Shown here: piece by piece, positions 62,691-62,812 of the stretch
How positions within the stretch are numbered: position 1 is the first letter of the stretch
Layout of the letters: every line of letters begins with the position of its first letter
Assembly: GCA_016758965.1 (NCBI GenBank)
Contig: JAEPRB010000232.1
Location: forward strand, 1 to 62,812
DNA from: Circinella minor
Lineage: Eukaryota; Mucoromycota; Mucoromycetes; Mucorales; Lichtheimiaceae
Direction of reading: 5' to 3'
Length of the DNA stretch: 62,812 bases
Notes under the pieces: model-generated
The model's database searches: none
Seen by the model: the letters and a program-made list of their open reading frames with translations, nothing else
What the model was told of the DNA's origin: nothing
Translations under genes and position numbers: made by a program

Positions 62691-62812
62691 AGCACTCGCA
62701 ACGGTCCTTGTAAAAAAAGCTTGTAACTCCGTTTACCAGCTTTTTTACAAATTTATGCTCGCAACGGTCCTTGTAAAAAAGCTTGCAAAATGCAAAGCTT
62801 GTAAAATTTTTA
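62691..62812. repeat. Edge of a repetitive element with duplicated CTCGCAACGGTCCTTGT unit
   Basis: The unit CTCGCAACGGTCCTTGTAAA occurs twice, starting at 62695 and 62758 (63 bp apart). Between them an inverted CCAGCTTTTTTACAA can pair with TTGTAAAAAAAGCTT. Upstream, ACAAGGACC at 62671-62679 is the reverse complement of GGTCCTTGT. The pattern resembles the terminal/subterminal repeats of a DNA transposon or MITE cut by the window edge. Confidence 0.55.

Overview
This window is a very AT-rich stretch of a fungal nuclear genome. Genes are intron-rich (up to 16 exons, introns about 70-140 nt, GT...AG). Every spliced gene model below closes in frame from ATG to stop. The gene content (DHH1, ERO1, HSE1, BNA6, a ZFAND1/CUZ1-type protein, mitochondrial TrpRS, bL28m, a HemW/RSAD1-type enzyme, an SLC10A7-type carrier, two GCR1_C proteins and Q/N/S-rich tails) fits an early-diverging fungus. 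My best guess is Mucoromycota, order Mucorales; this is inferred from sequence style, not from a database search.

Layout, left to right. 1-2000: an autonomous-looking DDE transposon with a PIF/Harbinger-like transposase ending in a chromodomain, a convergent small Cys/His-rich ORF, and a cluster of AGTCCC repeats. 2000-7900: remnants, a possible solo LTR, and a divergent pair of GCR1_C DNA-binding genes. 7900-20000: gene-dense, with an FAD-dependent aromatic hydroxylase, a trypsin-like protease with signal peptide and GPI-type tail, mitochondrial tryptophanyl-tRNA synthetase, the ESCRT-0 subunit HSE1, and an SLC10A7-type carrier with long cytosolic extensions. 20000-29900: gene-poor, AT-rich, containing a decayed piggyBac-like transposase. 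29900-32000: a bHLH-leucine zipper transcription factor. 32000-35300: gene-poor, with a clear 168-bp MITE with TA target duplication. 35300-43000: a coiled-coil protein, quinolinate phosphoribosyltransferase, an XLF/NEJ1-type NHEJ factor, and an orphan protein. 46000-55000: DHH1, HemW/RSAD1 and ERO1. 56000-62000: a DHA2-type MFS transporter, a ZFAND1-type zinc finger protein and mitochondrial ribosomal protein bL28m. The right edge enters another repeat.

The genes form no operon or obvious pathway cluster. Features worth a second look: the chromodomain-transposase element with its small partner ORF; the divergent GCR1_C pair; a 237-codon open frame directly after the stop of the SLC10A7-type gene, in the same frame; 11- and 12-nt microexons in the HemW gene; an XLF protein with a Ku-binding-like C-terminus packed 49 bp behind BNA6; and several transposon fossils.
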